From: Sabulicella glaciei
Lineage (GTDB): Bacteria > Pseudomonadota > Alphaproteobacteria > Acetobacterales > Acetobacteraceae
Direction of reading: 5' to 3'
Assembly: GCF_026183895.1 (NCBI RefSeq)
Contig: NZ_JAPFQI010000001.1
Span: 959,510 to 1,023,509, forward strand
DNA: 64,000 nt
Under the pieces are notes generated by a model. That model ran no database searches. It was not told the origin of the DNA and worked only from the letters and a program-made list of their open reading frames with translations. Positions 1 to 8,400 of the stretch are shown here, in pieces; positions within the stretch are counted from its first letter, which is position 1; each line of letters opens with the position of its first letter. The translations under genes were made by a program, and so were the position numbers.

Positions 1-1651
1 CGAGGCCGCGATTGACGAAGGGATCGTACACCGTCCCGATTGGCAGGAGCCGTGCGCCGTAGAGCGAGTGGGCGAGGCCGCACGCCGCCAGCACGAGGAA
101 CAGGTTCTGCTCCGCGATGCCGAGCTCGATGTGCTGGCCCTCGGGCGACATGCCCCAGCGCTGCGCCGAGGCGAGCTTGGCGTCGCGGAACACGTCGTTC
201 TTCTTGTGCCGGTCGAAGATGCCGCGCCGGTTCACCCAGGGGCCGAGGTTGGTCGAGACCGTCACGTCCGGGCTGGTGGTCACGATGCGCGAGGCCAGGG
301 CAGCGTATTCCCCCTCCCCACGGCCGATGCCGGCCAGGATCTCGCCGAAGGCGGCCTGGGTGGAAAGCTTCCGGCCCTCGGGCACCTTGGGCACCGGCAA
401 GGCAGCAGGCACCGGGATGGTGGGCGCGGAAAGGCGCCGGCCTTCCGCTGTCAGCGGCTTGGCGAAGGGGGCCTCCTCCACCACGCGGCGCAGCGCCGCC
501 TCCGGAAAGGGAAGCCCTTCGAACGGGTCCCACTCATGCCCGGGGCGGATTTTCATCTCCGTCCGGAACCCCTCCATCTGCTCCTTCGTCATCAGCCCGG
601 CATGGTTGTCCTTGTGCCCGGCGAAGGGCAGGCCCATGCCCTTGATGGTGTAGGCGATGAAGCAGGTCGGCTGGTCTCCGGCCGCGTCCTGGGCGCGGAA
701 GGCCTCCAGCAGCGTCTCGACGTCATGCCCGCCGAGATTGGTCATCAGCCCCGCCAACTCCTCGTCGGAGAGCGGGTCGATGATGGCGCGCACCCCATCC
801 TCGCGGCCCAGCTCGGCCAGCAGCGCCGCGCGCCATGCGGCGCCGCCCTGGAAGGTCAGCGCGGCATAGAGGCTGTTCGGGCAGTCATCGATCCAGCGGC
901 GCAGCGCCTCGCCGCCCTCGCGGGCGAAGGCGGCCTGGAGCTTGCGGCCGTATTTCAGGGTGACGACGTTCCAGCCCATGTCCCGGAACAGCCCCTCGAT
1001 GCGGCCGAAGAGACGGTCCTGCACCACGGAATCGAGGCTTTGGCGGTTGTAGTCCACCACCCACCAGACGTCGCGTATGTCGTGCTTCCAGCCTTCGAGC
1101 AGGGCTTCGTAGATGTTGCCCTCGTCCAGCTCCGCGTCGCCGACGATGGCAACGTGGCGCCCGGCCGGCACGCTCGGCGGGGCGAGGTCCTTGAGCCGCA
1201 CGTAATCCTGCACCAGCGAGCCGAAGGAGGTCAGCGCGACGCCGAGCCCGACGGAGCCGGTGGAGAAATCCACTTCCGCTCCATCCTTCATGCGGGAGGG
1301 ATAGGGCTGGACGCCGCCGAACTGCCGCAGCGTCTCCATCCGCTCCGGCGACTGGCGACCCATCAGCAGGTTGATGGCGTGGAAGACCGGCCCCGCGTGA
1401 GGCTTCACGGCGATGCGATCGGCGGGCCGCAGCACCTCGAAATACAGCGCGGTCATGATGGACACGCAGGAGGCGCAGGAAGCCTGGTGCCCGCCCACCT
1501 TCAGCCCGTCCCGGTTGGGACGGACATGGTTGGCGTGGTGGATCATCCAGGCGGACAGCCAGAGGAGCTTGCGCTCGATGGCGTGCAGGAGCTCGACACG
1601 CTGCGCTTCGGCCGGGGATTCGGCGCGTCGCGCCAGGGCCTGCTGGTTCAT
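1..1651 (-). CDS. TPP-dependent transketolase / homodimeric pyruvate dehydrogenase E1-like enzyme (3' end outside window)
   Basis: The reading frame starts at an ATG at 1651 preceded by GGAACCCC and runs off the left edge, leaving about 550 residues. Visible motifs are an early H-x-x-H segment (WMIHHANHVRP), the KVGGHQAS stretch, a TPP-binding box GDAELDEGN followed by VDYNRQSLD, and near the edge YGARLLPIGTVYDPF. These place it in the transketolase/AceE superfamily; the family closest to this pattern is usually annotated simply as 'transketolase' and is about 780 residues, so roughly the last third is missing. Expected role is transfer of a two-carbon unit or 2-oxoacid decarboxylation in the cytoplasm; the substrate cannot be told from the fragment. 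It lies downstream of malonyl-CoA decarboxylase on the same strand after a 38-nt gap, so co-transcription is possible. Confidence 0.8.
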   Translation of the reverse strand, partial: MNQQALARRAESPAEAQRVELLHAIERKLLWLSAWMIHHANHVRPNRDGLKVGGHQASCASCVSIMTALYFEVLRPADRIAVKPHAGPVFHAINLLMGRQSPERMETLRQFGGVQPYPSRMKDGAEVDFSTGSVGLGVALTSFGSLVQDYVRLKDLAPPSVPAGRHVAIVGDAELDEGNIYEALLEGWKHDIRDVWWVVDYNRQSLDSVVQDRLFGRIEGLFRDMGWNVVTLKYGRKLQAAFAREGGEALRRWIDDCPNSLYAALTFQGGAAWRAALLAELGREDGVRAIIDPLSDEELAGLMTNLGGHDVETLLEAFRAQDAAGDQPTCFIAYTIKGMGLPFAGHKDNHAGLMTKEQMEGFRTEMKIRPGHEWDPFEGLPFPEAALRRVVEEAPFAKPLTAEGRRLSAPTIPVPAALPVPKVPEGRKLSTQAAFGEILAGIGRGEGEYAALASRIVTTSPDVTVSTNLGPWVNRRGIFDRHKKNDVFRDAKLASAQRWGMSPEGQHIELGIAEQNLFLVLAACGLAHSLYGARLLPIGTVYDPFVNRGL

Positions 1652-1689
1652 CGGGGTTCCTCCGGCTTGTCCCCGACTCTACCCTGGAT

Positions 1690-3090
1690 TCAGCTCTTCA
1701 CAAGTTTGCGGACCGGTGCGGACATGGCGCGCCTGCCCTCGCCCGCATAGGCCTCGTGATTGTCCTCGATCGCCTCGGGGTCGTAGAGGTAGTTGACCAT
1801 CATCCCCGCGCTCTCGCGCATGCCCTTGGGGCTGATGTCGCCACGCCAGTTCAGGCGCTCGATGCGCGCGCCGTTGCTGAGGTGGAAATGCGCAACCGGA
1901 TCGGCGGCGCGCTTCGGGTTCCGGCCACCTTCCACGGCGAGGTAGCGCAGGCAAAGCCGGCTCAGCACGGGTTCCAGCGCCTTGAGCGTCGGCGCGTCCC
2001 AATCCTTGCGCGCCATCAGCATCTGCAGCGCCGCGAGGCCGGAGGTGCCGGGCGAGGCCTGCGCCGCCTGGCGAAGCACCTCCGTCTCCTCTGGAGTCAG
2101 CAGCCCCTCCGCGCCCGCCTCCTCCCGCGCGGCCAGCCAGCGGCAGAAGCCGGGGATCGGCGAGAGGGTGGCGAAGTTGCGCAGGTTGCGGAACTCCAGG
2201 CCCAGCACATCGACCACGCGCTTGATCAGGAAGTTGCCGAACGCAATGCCGTCGAGGCCGCGCTGGCAGTTATTGATGCTGTAGAAGATCGCCGTGTCGG
2301 CCTTGGCCGGGTCCATCACCTCGGCCGTCGGGTCCAGCAGGGCCTGGACGCTGCCGGCGAGGCCCTGGACGAGCGCGACCTCCACGAAGATCAGCGGCTC
2401 CTCCGGCATGCGGGGGTGGAAGAAGGCGTAGCAGCGGCGGTCGCTGTCCAGGCGGTTCTTCAGGTCTTCCCAGCTTTCGATGCGGTGCACCGCCTCGTAG
2501 CGGATCAGCTTCTCCAGGAGGGCGGCGGGGCTGTTCCAATCGATGCGGCGCAACTCCAGGAAGCCGACGTCGAACCAGGAAGCGAGCAGCGTCTTGAGAT
2601 CCGCTTCCAAGGCGCGCAGCAGCGGGTCGTCGCCCATCAGGCCGAGAAGGTCCTCGCGCAGATCCACCAGCAGCTTCACCCCGTCCGGAATGCCAGTGAA
2701 CTGCGTCATCAAACGGACGCGCGGGCTTTCCAGGGCGCGGCGCAGGGCGACCTTGGCCGCGGCCTTGCCCGCAGGGTCGGTTGCGCCCGTCCATTGCGCC
2801 ATTGCCTTCTCGACGGCCACCGGGTCCGCATCGAACTCCGCCAGCGTGCGGAGAAAGGACAGCCGGTCCGCCGCTGGCAGGGATCGGTAGGCAGCCGCGA
2901 GCTTCGCCGCGCGGGCGCGGGCCGAAACCTCGCCACCCCGTCCGGACAGGCAGGCCCCCATCTGCTCGGCGATGGAGAGCTCTTCCTCGCGGCCCGAGAC
3001 GCGTTCCGCCATGTCGCGCCAAAGGCCGGTCACGCGCCGGAGGGCGCGGTCCACCAGGGTCTCGGCGGGAATCACGACGACGTCAGACAT
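1690..3090 (-). CDS. malonyl-CoA decarboxylase
   Basis: This 466-residue protein converts malonyl-CoA to acetyl-CoA and CO2. The C-terminal half carries family signatures: IFYSINNCQRGLDGIAFG, corresponding to the segment with the catalytic serine; FLIKRVV; LSPIPGF; and PVAHFHLSNGARIERLNW, containing the conserved catalytic histidine. The N-terminal half is helical and polar, as expected for the family's four-helix domain. The start at 3090 is chosen because GGAGAGAAG precedes it by a few bases and the upstream extension of the frame overlaps the neighbouring gene without any family character. It follows the NAD(P)HX repair gene by 23 nt on the same strand. Bacterial relatives often sit with malonate uptake genes; none are adjacent here, so the role in malonate use is inference. 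Confidence 0.93.
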   Translation of the reverse strand: MSDVVVIPAETLVDRALRRVTGLWRDMAERVSGREEELSIAEQMGACLSGRGGEVSARARAAKLAAAYRSLPAADRLSFLRTLAEFDADPVAVEKAMAQWTGATDPAGKAAAKVALRRALESPRVRLMTQFTGIPDGVKLLVDLREDLLGLMGDDPLLRALEADLKTLLASWFDVGFLELRRIDWNSPAALLEKLIRYEAVHRIESWEDLKNRLDSDRRCYAFFHPRMPEEPLIFVEVALVQGLAGSVQALLDPTAEVMDPAKADTAIFYSINNCQRGLDGIAFGNFLIKRVVDVLGLEFRNLRNFATLSPIPGFCRWLAAREEAGAEGLLTPEETEVLRQAAQASPGTSGLAALQMLMARKDWDAPTLKALEPVLSRLCLRYLAVEGGRNPKRAADPVAHFHLSNGARIERLNWRGDISPKGMRESAGMMVNYLYDPEAIEDNHEAYAGEGRRAMSAPVRKLVKS

Positions 3091-3113
3091 CAAACTTCTC
3101 TCCGGGCGACTGT

Positions 3114-4550
3114 CTATATTAACGCCGCAACATGGAGAAACGTAGCGTGAATTTGCGGTGGCAGATCCTCCGCGATCATGCCTGGGCCGGCCCTCTGCGC
3201 GGCCTCGCCTTGCAGCCAGGCGGCGGCGCATGCGGCTTCGAAGGGCGGCATTCCCTGGGCCAGCAGGGCAGCCGCGATTCCGGCCAGCACGTCGCCCGTT
3301 CCGCCGGTGGCCAGCCAGGCAGGCGCGTTGTCGTTGATGGCGGCTCGCCCATCCGGCGCGGCGATCACCGTATCGCTGCCTTTCAGGAGGATCACCGCCC
3401 CGGACTGCGCCGCAGCCCTGCGCGCCGCTTCAAGCCGGTCCTTCCCCACCTCGCCGAACAGGCGCGCGAACTCGGCCATGTGGGGGGTCAGGATGGCGGC
3501 GCCGTGCAACCGGTCTGGGTGGCCCGCAAAGGCGGTGAGCGCACCCGCGTCGAGGACGAGGCGCTTCCCAGCGGCAAGCAGCGCAGCCACCGTCCCGCGG
3601 GTCGTGGCGTCGGGGGGAAGGCCTGGGCCTGCGCAGAACACCTCGCGCCGACCATCCTCCAGCAGCGCCTCGGGCCAGTCGCCCGTGAGGGTCAGGGCGC
3701 CCGGCTCGGCCATGCGGTGCGCGCGTGCTGCGTTCTCGCTCTCGCAGGCCAGGGTGACCAAGCCAGCCCCGGCGCGCCGCGCCCCCCGCGCCGCAAGCAG
3801 CGCGGCCCCTGACAAGGCGTCGGAGGAAAGCATTGTCACATGCCCGCGCGAATGCTTGTGCGTGGCGGTGTCGGGCTGCGGGAGCCGCCACAGCCCTGGA
3901 CCGTTGCGGAAGCTGCGCGGACCGATTCGGTCCAGCACGGCTTCCGGCAGGCCGATCTCGGCCAGGACCGTCTCGCCGCAAAGGTCGCGGCCGGGCAGCA
4001 GGAGGTGACCAGGCTTCAGCCGGAAGAAGGTCACGGTCAGCGCCGCCTGCCGCGCGAGGCCCCGCACCGCGCCGGTGGCGCCATCCACTCCGCTCGGCAC
4101 GTCCACCGCCACGATCGGCGTTCGGATCGCGCAGAGCGTTTCCGCCACTTGGCCGTCAACCGGACGGGACAGGCCAGCGCCGAACACCGCGTCCACCACC
4201 AGCCCGGCACGGGCAAGGGACGCAGGGGCGAAGGGGCGAATGGGGCCGCGCCAGTGCGCGGCAGCTCCCGCCGCGTCGCCATTCGGCGGGGCCAAGGGCG
4301 CCACGGCAACGTCCCAGCCCGCGCGTTCCAGGTGCCGCGCGGCGACATACCCATCGCCGCCATTGTGTCCTGGCCCGGCCAGGACCAGCACGGGCAAGGG
4401 GCGGAAGCGCGAGCGGATGGCGCGGGCCACGGCCGCGCCGGCCGCCTCCATCAGCGCCGGTCCGTTCCCGGCGAGGCGGTCGGCCTCGGCCATCTCGGTG
4501 GGGGAGAGCAATTCGCTGGGGGTTGCGGCGCGGCGGGTCATCGCGCTCAT
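3114..4550 (-). CDS. nnrDE: bifunctional NAD(P)H-hydrate epimerase / ADP-dependent NAD(P)H-hydrate dehydratase
   Basis: The 478-residue protein repairs hydrated NAD(P)H (NADHX). The N-terminal epimerase (YjeF-N, about residues 1-215) shows LLSPTEMAEADR, GPGHNGGDGYVAARHL and VDVPSGVDG. The C-terminal kinase-fold dehydratase (about 220-478) shows the TMLSSDALSGAALLAARGARRAGAGLV region, LTPHMAEFARL and NDNAPAWLATGGTGDVLAG, the last being the ADP/NADHX-binding signature. ATG 4550 is taken as the start; a second ATG at 4541 is equally possible, and neither has a strong ribosome site. The gene is divergent from the sulfite dehydrogenase with 45 nt between them and continues into malonyl-CoA decarboxylase. 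A much longer upstream extension of this frame overlaps the sulfite dehydrogenase and is not real. Confidence 0.93.
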   Translation of the reverse strand: MSAMTRRAATPSELLSPTEMAEADRLAGNGPALMEAAGAAVARAIRSRFRPLPVLVLAGPGHNGGDGYVAARHLERAGWDVAVAPLAPPNGDAAGAAAHWRGPIRPFAPASLARAGLVVDAVFGAGLSRPVDGQVAETLCAIRTPIVAVDVPSGVDGATGAVRGLARQAALTVTFFRLKPGHLLLPGRDLCGETVLAEIGLPEAVLDRIGPRSFRNGPGLWRLPQPDTATHKHSRGHVTMLSSDALSGAALLAARGARRAGAGLVTLACESENAARAHRMAEPGALTLTGDWPEALLEDGRREVFCAGPGLPPDATTRGTVAALLAAGKRLVLDAGALTAFAGHPDRLHGAAILTPHMAEFARLFGEVGKDRLEAARRAAAQSGAVILLKGSDTVIAAPDGRAAINDNAPAWLATGGTGDVLAGIAAALLAQGMPPFEAACAAAWLQGEAAQRAGPGMIAEDLPPQIHATFLHVAALI

Positions 4551-4595
4551 AATCGGACGAAGCCGCGCGAAAGCGGAACAGCCGGAGGAACCCCC

Positions 4596-5915
4596 ATGGC
4601 CGAACGTTCGATCCAGGAGCTTTACCGCGACGACCCCGAGCGGGCCGATGCCGTGGCCTTTGGCCGGCGCGGCGCGCTGAAGGGAGCGGCCCTCACGGCC
4701 ATGGGCGCCGCCCTGGGCGCGGCCATCCCCTTCGCCCGCCACATGCCGGAAGGGCACCTGCCGGCGCTCTTCGCCCGGCCCGCCTCGGCGCAGGGCAGCG
4801 GCGGCAACGCCCCGCCTGTGCTGCGGTTCGAGGGCAAGGCTGACCTGATCCTGCAAGGCGACCGCCCGCTCGTGGCCGAGACGCCCGAGCACATGCTGGA
4901 CGAGCCCATCACCAGCTACCGCCATTTCTTTATCCGCAACAACGGCCAGATCCCCGAGCAGCACACGGGCGACGCCGATTCGTGGCGCATCACGGTGGAT
5001 GGCGAGGTGAACTCGCCCCTCAACCTGACCCTTGGCGAGCTGCGCTCCCGGTTCGAGAACGTGACGATGCAGCTGCAGATGGAATGCGGCGGCAACGGGC
5101 GTGCCCATTTCGCCCCGCAGACGCGCGGCAACCAGTGGGGCAACGGCGCCATCAGCAACGGCCAATGGACCGGGGTGCGGCTGCGCGACGTGCTGCGCGC
5201 CGCCGGGCTTAAGCCGGGCGCCGCGCATACCGGGCATTTCGGTGCGGACCCGCATCTGTCGGGCGCGGCGGACCGCGCCGCCATCTCGCGCGGGATGCGG
5301 CTCGCCAAGGCGATGGATGACGACACGCTGATCGTGTTCCAGCTGAACGGGCAGCCCATCCCGCACATCCATGGCGCGCCGGCGCGGCTGCTGGTCCCGG
5401 GCTGGCCGGGCAGCCTGTCCCAGAAATGGCTGACGCGCATTGCGGTGCTGGACAAGCCTCATACGGGGGCCGGCATGGGCGGCACTTCCTACCGCCTGCC
5501 GGTCACGCCCATCGTGCCGGGCAGCAGCAACGATGGCCGCTCCTTCACGGACATGGAGAGCATGCCGGTGCGCTCCATCCTGTCCTCCCACGCACATGGG
5601 TCGCGGCTCCCCGCTGGCACCCGCGAGCTGGAACTCCGCGGCGCCGCCTGGGCGGGCGACCTTTGGGTCAGTTCCGTCCATGTCTCCACGGATTTCGGGG
5701 CGAGCTGGCAGAGGATGGAAGTGGCCGCCCCAGCCAACCGTCACGCCTGGCAGCGCTGGCAAGGCCGCATCGCCCTGCCGCGCGACGGGTATTACGAGAT
5801 CTGGTACCGCGCCACGGACAGCGAAGGCCGAATGCAGCCCCATGCGGCCGCGAACTGGAACCCGCAGGGCTATGGCGCCAATCCGATCAGCCGCGCCGCC
5901 ATCCTGGTCGGGTGA
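4596..5915 (+). CDS. sorA: molybdopterin-dependent sulfite dehydrogenase, SorA/SoxC-type
   Basis: This 439-residue periplasmic enzyme should oxidise sulfite to sulfate and pass electrons to cytochrome c. A Tat-like leader is visible (GRRGALKGAAL near residue 23, cleavage near ASAQG around 66). The oxidoreductase molybdopterin-binding domain contains MECGGNGRAHF with Cys164 as the probable molybdenum ligand, followed by WTGVRLRDVL and HGAPARLLVPGWPG. The last ~120 residues match the Mo-cofactor dimerisation domain (VSTDFGASWQRM, IWYRATDS). No haem b domain is fused, unlike the animal enzyme. GGAGGA at 4583-4588 supports the start. The gene for a small c-type cytochrome begins two bases after the stop, which fits a SorAB arrangement. 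Assignment between the sulfite dehydrogenase SorA and the Sox-system SoxC branch is not certain; no other sox genes are nearby. Confidence 0.85.
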   Translation: MAERSIQELYRDDPERADAVAFGRRGALKGAALTAMGAALGAAIPFARHMPEGHLPALFARPASAQGSGGNAPPVLRFEGKADLILQGDRPLVAETPEHMLDEPITSYRHFFIRNNGQIPEQHTGDADSWRITVDGEVNSPLNLTLGELRSRFENVTMQLQMECGGNGRAHFAPQTRGNQWGNGAISNGQWTGVRLRDVLRAAGLKPGAAHTGHFGADPHLSGAADRAAISRGMRLAKAMDDDTLIVFQLNGQPIPHIHGAPARLLVPGWPGSLSQKWLTRIAVLDKPHTGAGMGGTSYRLPVTPIVPGSSNDGRSFTDMESMPVRSILSSHAHGSRLPAGTRELELRGAAWAGDLWVSSVHVSTDFGASWQRMEVAAPANRHAWQRWQGRIALPRDGYYEIWYRATDSEGRMQPHAAANWNPQGYGANPISRAAILVG

Positions 5916-5917
5916 GG

Positions 5918-6232
5918 ATGCGTCGCTTCCTGTTGCTCGCCCTCCTCCTCGCCACGCCGGCCGTGGCGCAAGAGGAAGAGCCGTCTGTCCTGCCCGGAGG
6001 GCCGGGCCAGGAGGAGGTGTTCTACGCCTGCACCGCCTGCCACTCGACCGCGATCATCCGGCGCTCCGCCTTTGACCGGAATCGCTGGGACGGGCTGATG
6101 GACTGGATGACCGAGGTACACGGCATGGCGCCCCTGGAAGGCGAGGAGCGGCGGCAGATCGTGGACTACCTCGCGCAGCATTTCGGCCCGCGCGGTGGGG
6201 CGGCGCGCGGACGCAACCCCTTCCTGCCGTGA
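5918..6232 (+). CDS. sorB: small periplasmic cytochrome c, probable electron acceptor of the sulfite dehydrogenase
   Basis: A 104-residue protein with a Sec signal peptide (MRRFLLLALLLATPAVAQ) and a single haem c attachment motif CTACH in YACTACHSTAIIR. A methionine in MTEVHGMAPL is a likely sixth haem ligand. The size and position directly behind sorA, two bases downstream, match SorB, the cytochrome subunit that takes electrons from the molybdenum centre. The stop TGA overlaps the GTG start of the next gene, so translation is probably coupled. It could instead be a free cytochrome; partner assignment rests on gene order. Confidence 0.8.
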   Translation: MRRFLLLALLLATPAVAQEEEPSVLPGGPGQEEVFYACTACHSTAIIRRSAFDRNRWDGLMDWMTEVHGMAPLEGEERRQIVDYLAQHFGPRGGAARGRNPFLP

Positions 6233-6843
6233 TCGCACGCCTCGCCTGCCTGCACACGGCACGCAGCAACGCCGCCCTGTTCGAGGCTGCGGCCGAGGCC
6301 CTGCCGGTGCGCGCTTGCGAGTTGTCCCACCACGCCCGTCCCGACCTGCTTCGGGAGCCGGACGAGGCGACGCTGAACGAGGCGGCGCGGGTCATGGAGG
6401 CGCTGGCGCGCGCCGCGGATGCGGTGATCCTCACCTGTTCCACCATCGGGCGGGCGGTGGAGCGGGTGCGCGCGCCCTGTCCCGTCCTGCGCGCCGACGC
6501 GGCCCTGGCCGAAGCCGCGACGCGCTCGGGCGGCGAGGTGAGCGTGCTTTATGCCGCGCCCACTACGCGCGAGCCCACGGAGGCGCTGTTCTCGGCCGCT
6601 GCCGCCCGCACGGGCGCCACCGTATCGCTGCATTTCGTCGCGCAGGCCTGGGACAGCTTTCTGGGCGGTGACCTCACCGGCTACCATGCCCGCATCCGCG
6701 AGGCGGCGGAGGGTGCGACAGGCCGCGTTGCCTTCTCGCAGGCCAGCATGACCCCCGCAGCCGAGGGTCTCGCGCCGCGCCCCCTCACCGTCCCGGGTGC
6801 CGCCATCCTCGCGGCCCTGCGGGCGATCCGCGAGGCGCGCTAG
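6229..6843 (+). CDS. Asp/Glu racemase-like protein
   Basis: The 204-residue product starts with GTG at 6229 inside the stop of the cytochrome gene (GTGA overlap). It has the two-cysteine plan of the aspartate/glutamate/hydantoin racemase superfamily: AVILTCSTIGRA in the first half, with the second half (VSVLYAAPTTREPTEALF, FSQASMTP) lacking an obvious catalytic cysteine at the expected place. This suggests a divergent or non-racemase member. Substrate unknown. Its translational coupling to the sulfite dehydrogenase module is the only clue to a role, and may be just close packing. Confidence 0.6.
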   Translation: MIARLACLHTARSNAALFEAAAEALPVRACELSHHARPDLLREPDEATLNEAARVMEALARAADAVILTCSTIGRAVERVRAPCPVLRADAALAEAATRSGGEVSVLYAAPTTREPTEALFSAAAARTGATVSLHFVAQAWDSFLGGDLTGYHARIREAAEGATGRVAFSQASMTPAAEGLAPRPLTVPGAAILAALRAIREAR

Positions 6844-6872
6844 ACTCCGCGCCGAATCGAAGGGGTAAGGGC

Positions 6873-7499
6873 ATGGCCTTCGTGATCGCGGTCGCGCAGC
6901 AGAAGGGGGGCGCAGGGAAATCGACCCTCGCGGCCAACCTCGCCATCGCATTGGGAGAAGGCGCTCCCGTCACCCTGCTGGACACCGACCCGCAGCAATC
7001 CCTGGCGCGTTGGCACGCCATTCGGGTCGCCCAGGGCCATGCGCCGCTGCGCTTCGACACGCCCTCGGGCTGGCGGGTGCCTGGCGCACTGGACGGGCTT
7101 CGGCGCGGGCCGGGCTTCGTGGTGCTCGACACCCCACCGCAGGTGGACACGGACGCGAAGCAGATGCTGCGCGCCGCCGACCTCGTGTTGATCCCCCTGC
7201 AGCCATCCTTGCCGGACCTTTGGGCCAGCGAGGCGACGGTCGCCCTGGCCGAGGGCGAGCGGAAGCCCTGGCGGTACGTGCTCAACCGCGTCCCGCCGCA
7301 ATCGCGCGTCGCCGACGTGGTGCTGGAGGAACTCAGCCGCCGCAAGGCGCCGGTGTTGGAGGAACGCCTGGGCAACCGCGCGGCCTATGCCACGGCCTTC
7401 GCCACCGGCCAGGGCGTCACCGAGGCGCAGCCCCGTTCCGCCGCCGCTTCCGAGCTTCGGGCCCTCGCCTCTTCCATCCGAGGGCTCGCCGGCCAATAA
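6873..7499 (+). CDS. ParA/MinD-family ATPase
   Basis: A 208-residue deviant Walker A ATPase: QQKGGAGKSTLAANLA near the N-terminus has the signature lysine of the ParA family, followed by LLDTDPQQSLARW and the Walker B-like FVVLDTPPQVD. This is the short, orphan form (no N-terminal DNA-binding domain). No ParB-like partner or centromere-like repeat is adjacent, so a chromosome or plasmid partition role is not supported; orphan relatives often position protein complexes. It begins 29 nt after the racemase-like gene and is followed eight bases later by a membrane protein gene. Confidence 0.85.
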   Translation: MAFVIAVAQQKGGAGKSTLAANLAIALGEGAPVTLLDTDPQQSLARWHAIRVAQGHAPLRFDTPSGWRVPGALDGLRRGPGFVVLDTPPQVDTDAKQMLRAADLVLIPLQPSLPDLWASEATVALAEGERKPWRYVLNRVPPQSRVADVVLEELSRRKAPVLEERLGNRAAYATAFATGQGVTEAQPRSAAASELRALASSIRGLAGQ

Positions 7500-7506
7500 C
7501 AGGAGG

Positions 7507-7965
7507 ATGTTGCCAAACCTCCTTTACGCCCTGCACGTCCTCTTCGCCGCGCTCTGGGTGGGCGGCATGGCATTCGCCATCCTGGCATTGCGCCCCTCCC
7601 TCGCCGCGCTTGAACCGGCGCAGCGAATGGCGCTGATGGGCGGGACGCATCGGCGGTTCTTTCTTGTCGTCTGGCACGCCATGCCGATCGTGCTCCTTTC
7701 CGGCTACGGCCTGCTTTTCGGCTATTACGGCGGCTTCCGGGGCGCGGGCTGGCACGTGCACCTGATGCACCTGACCGGGCTGCTGATGGCCGCCGTGTTC
7801 CTTGCGATCTTCTTCGGCCCCTGGAAGCAGATGCGCGCCGCCCTGGCCGCCGGCGACCAGGCGGGCGCCGCTGCCGCCAATGACCGGGTCCGCCAGCTGG
7901 TCACCGCGAACCTCCTCCTTGGAACCCTCACCGTGCTGGTCGCGGCGTGGGGCCGGCTGGGATGA
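7507..7965 (+). CDS. four-helix integral membrane protein, CopD-like
   Basis: The 152-residue product has four predicted membrane segments: LLYALHVLFAALWVGGMAFAIL, AMPIVLLSGYGLLFGYYGG, LMHLTGLLMAAVFLAIFFG and NLLLGTLTVLVAAWG (each given in part). The HVLFAALWVGGM opening, with a histidine and the WVGG turn, is typical of CopD/YckC-like copper-resistance and cytochrome-b-type membrane proteins, but no function can be fixed. The strongest Shine-Dalgarno, AGGAGG at 7501-7506, abuts ATG 7507 with no spacer, so the in-frame TTG at 7510 is a possible real start. The stop overlaps the ATG of the acetyltransferase gene. Confidence 0.7.
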   Translation: MLPNLLYALHVLFAALWVGGMAFAILALRPSLAALEPAQRMALMGGTHRRFFLVVWHAMPIVLLSGYGLLFGYYGGFRGAGWHVHLMHLTGLLMAAVFLAIFFGPWKQMRAALAAGDQAGAAAANDRVRQLVTANLLLGTLTVLVAAWGRLG

Positions 7966-8390
7966 ATCCGCCCAGGCTGACCATCAGCGACGACGACTAC
8001 CCCGAACTGGAGGCGGTGGCTGCCATCCAGCGCGGCCTCCACACCTTCAACCAGGAGATGGGGGGTCCCTATGATCGCGAACCGGTGACGGTGCTGGCAC
8101 GCGACGAGGACGACGTGGTGAAGGGCGGGCTGCTCGGCCTCACCTACTGGAACTGGCTGTTCATCGACTGGCTGTGGCTGTCGCGCGAGGTTCGCGGCCA
8201 GGGCCTCGGCACCGACCTTCTTTCGCGCGCGGAGGCGGTGGCGCGCGCGCGTGGCTGCACCGACGCCTATACAGACACCTTCTCCTTCACCGCCGCGAAT
8301 TTCTGGAAACGCAACGGCTGGATCGAGGCGGGGCGGCTGGACGGCATGCCGCCCGGCCATGCGCGCATCTGGTACCGCAAGACACTCTGA
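7962..8390 (+). CDS. GNAT family N-acetyltransferase
   Basis: A 142-residue acetyl-CoA-dependent transferase. The acetyl-CoA pyrophosphate loop is visible as REVRGQGLGTDLL, preceded by the beta-strand WLFIDWLWLS and followed by FSFTAANFWKRNGW, the usual motif B end with an aromatic pair. The acceptor is unknown. ATG 7962 overlaps the stop of the membrane protein (ATGA) and is preferred to a start 15 bases upstream. Confidence 0.85.
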   Translation: MNPPRLTISDDDYPELEAVAAIQRGLHTFNQEMGGPYDREPVTVLARDEDDVVKGGLLGLTYWNWLFIDWLWLSREVRGQGLGTDLLSRAEAVARARGCTDAYTDTFSFTAANFWKRNGWIEAGRLDGMPPGHARIWYRKTL

Positions 8391-8400
8391 GGAGACATCC

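Noticed and set aside
68-1750. 560-codon plus-strand open frame opposite the TPP enzyme
   Set aside because: It is antisense to a gene with clear TPP motifs and its translation has low-complexity Arg/His/Gly composition typical of GC-rich shadows.
1756-3150. 464-codon plus-strand frame opposite malonyl-CoA decarboxylase
   Set aside because: Shadow of a well-identified gene; no domain or motif recognisable.
4551-5843. Upstream extension of the NAD(P)HX repair gene to 909 codons
   Set aside because: The extension is antisense to the sulfite dehydrogenase, which has Tat, Mo-binding and dimerisation signatures.
6873-7499. ParA-like ATPase as a sign of a plasmid or integrated replicon
   Set aside because: No ParB, replication gene or centromere-like repeats adjacent, and the surrounding genes are chromosomal in character.
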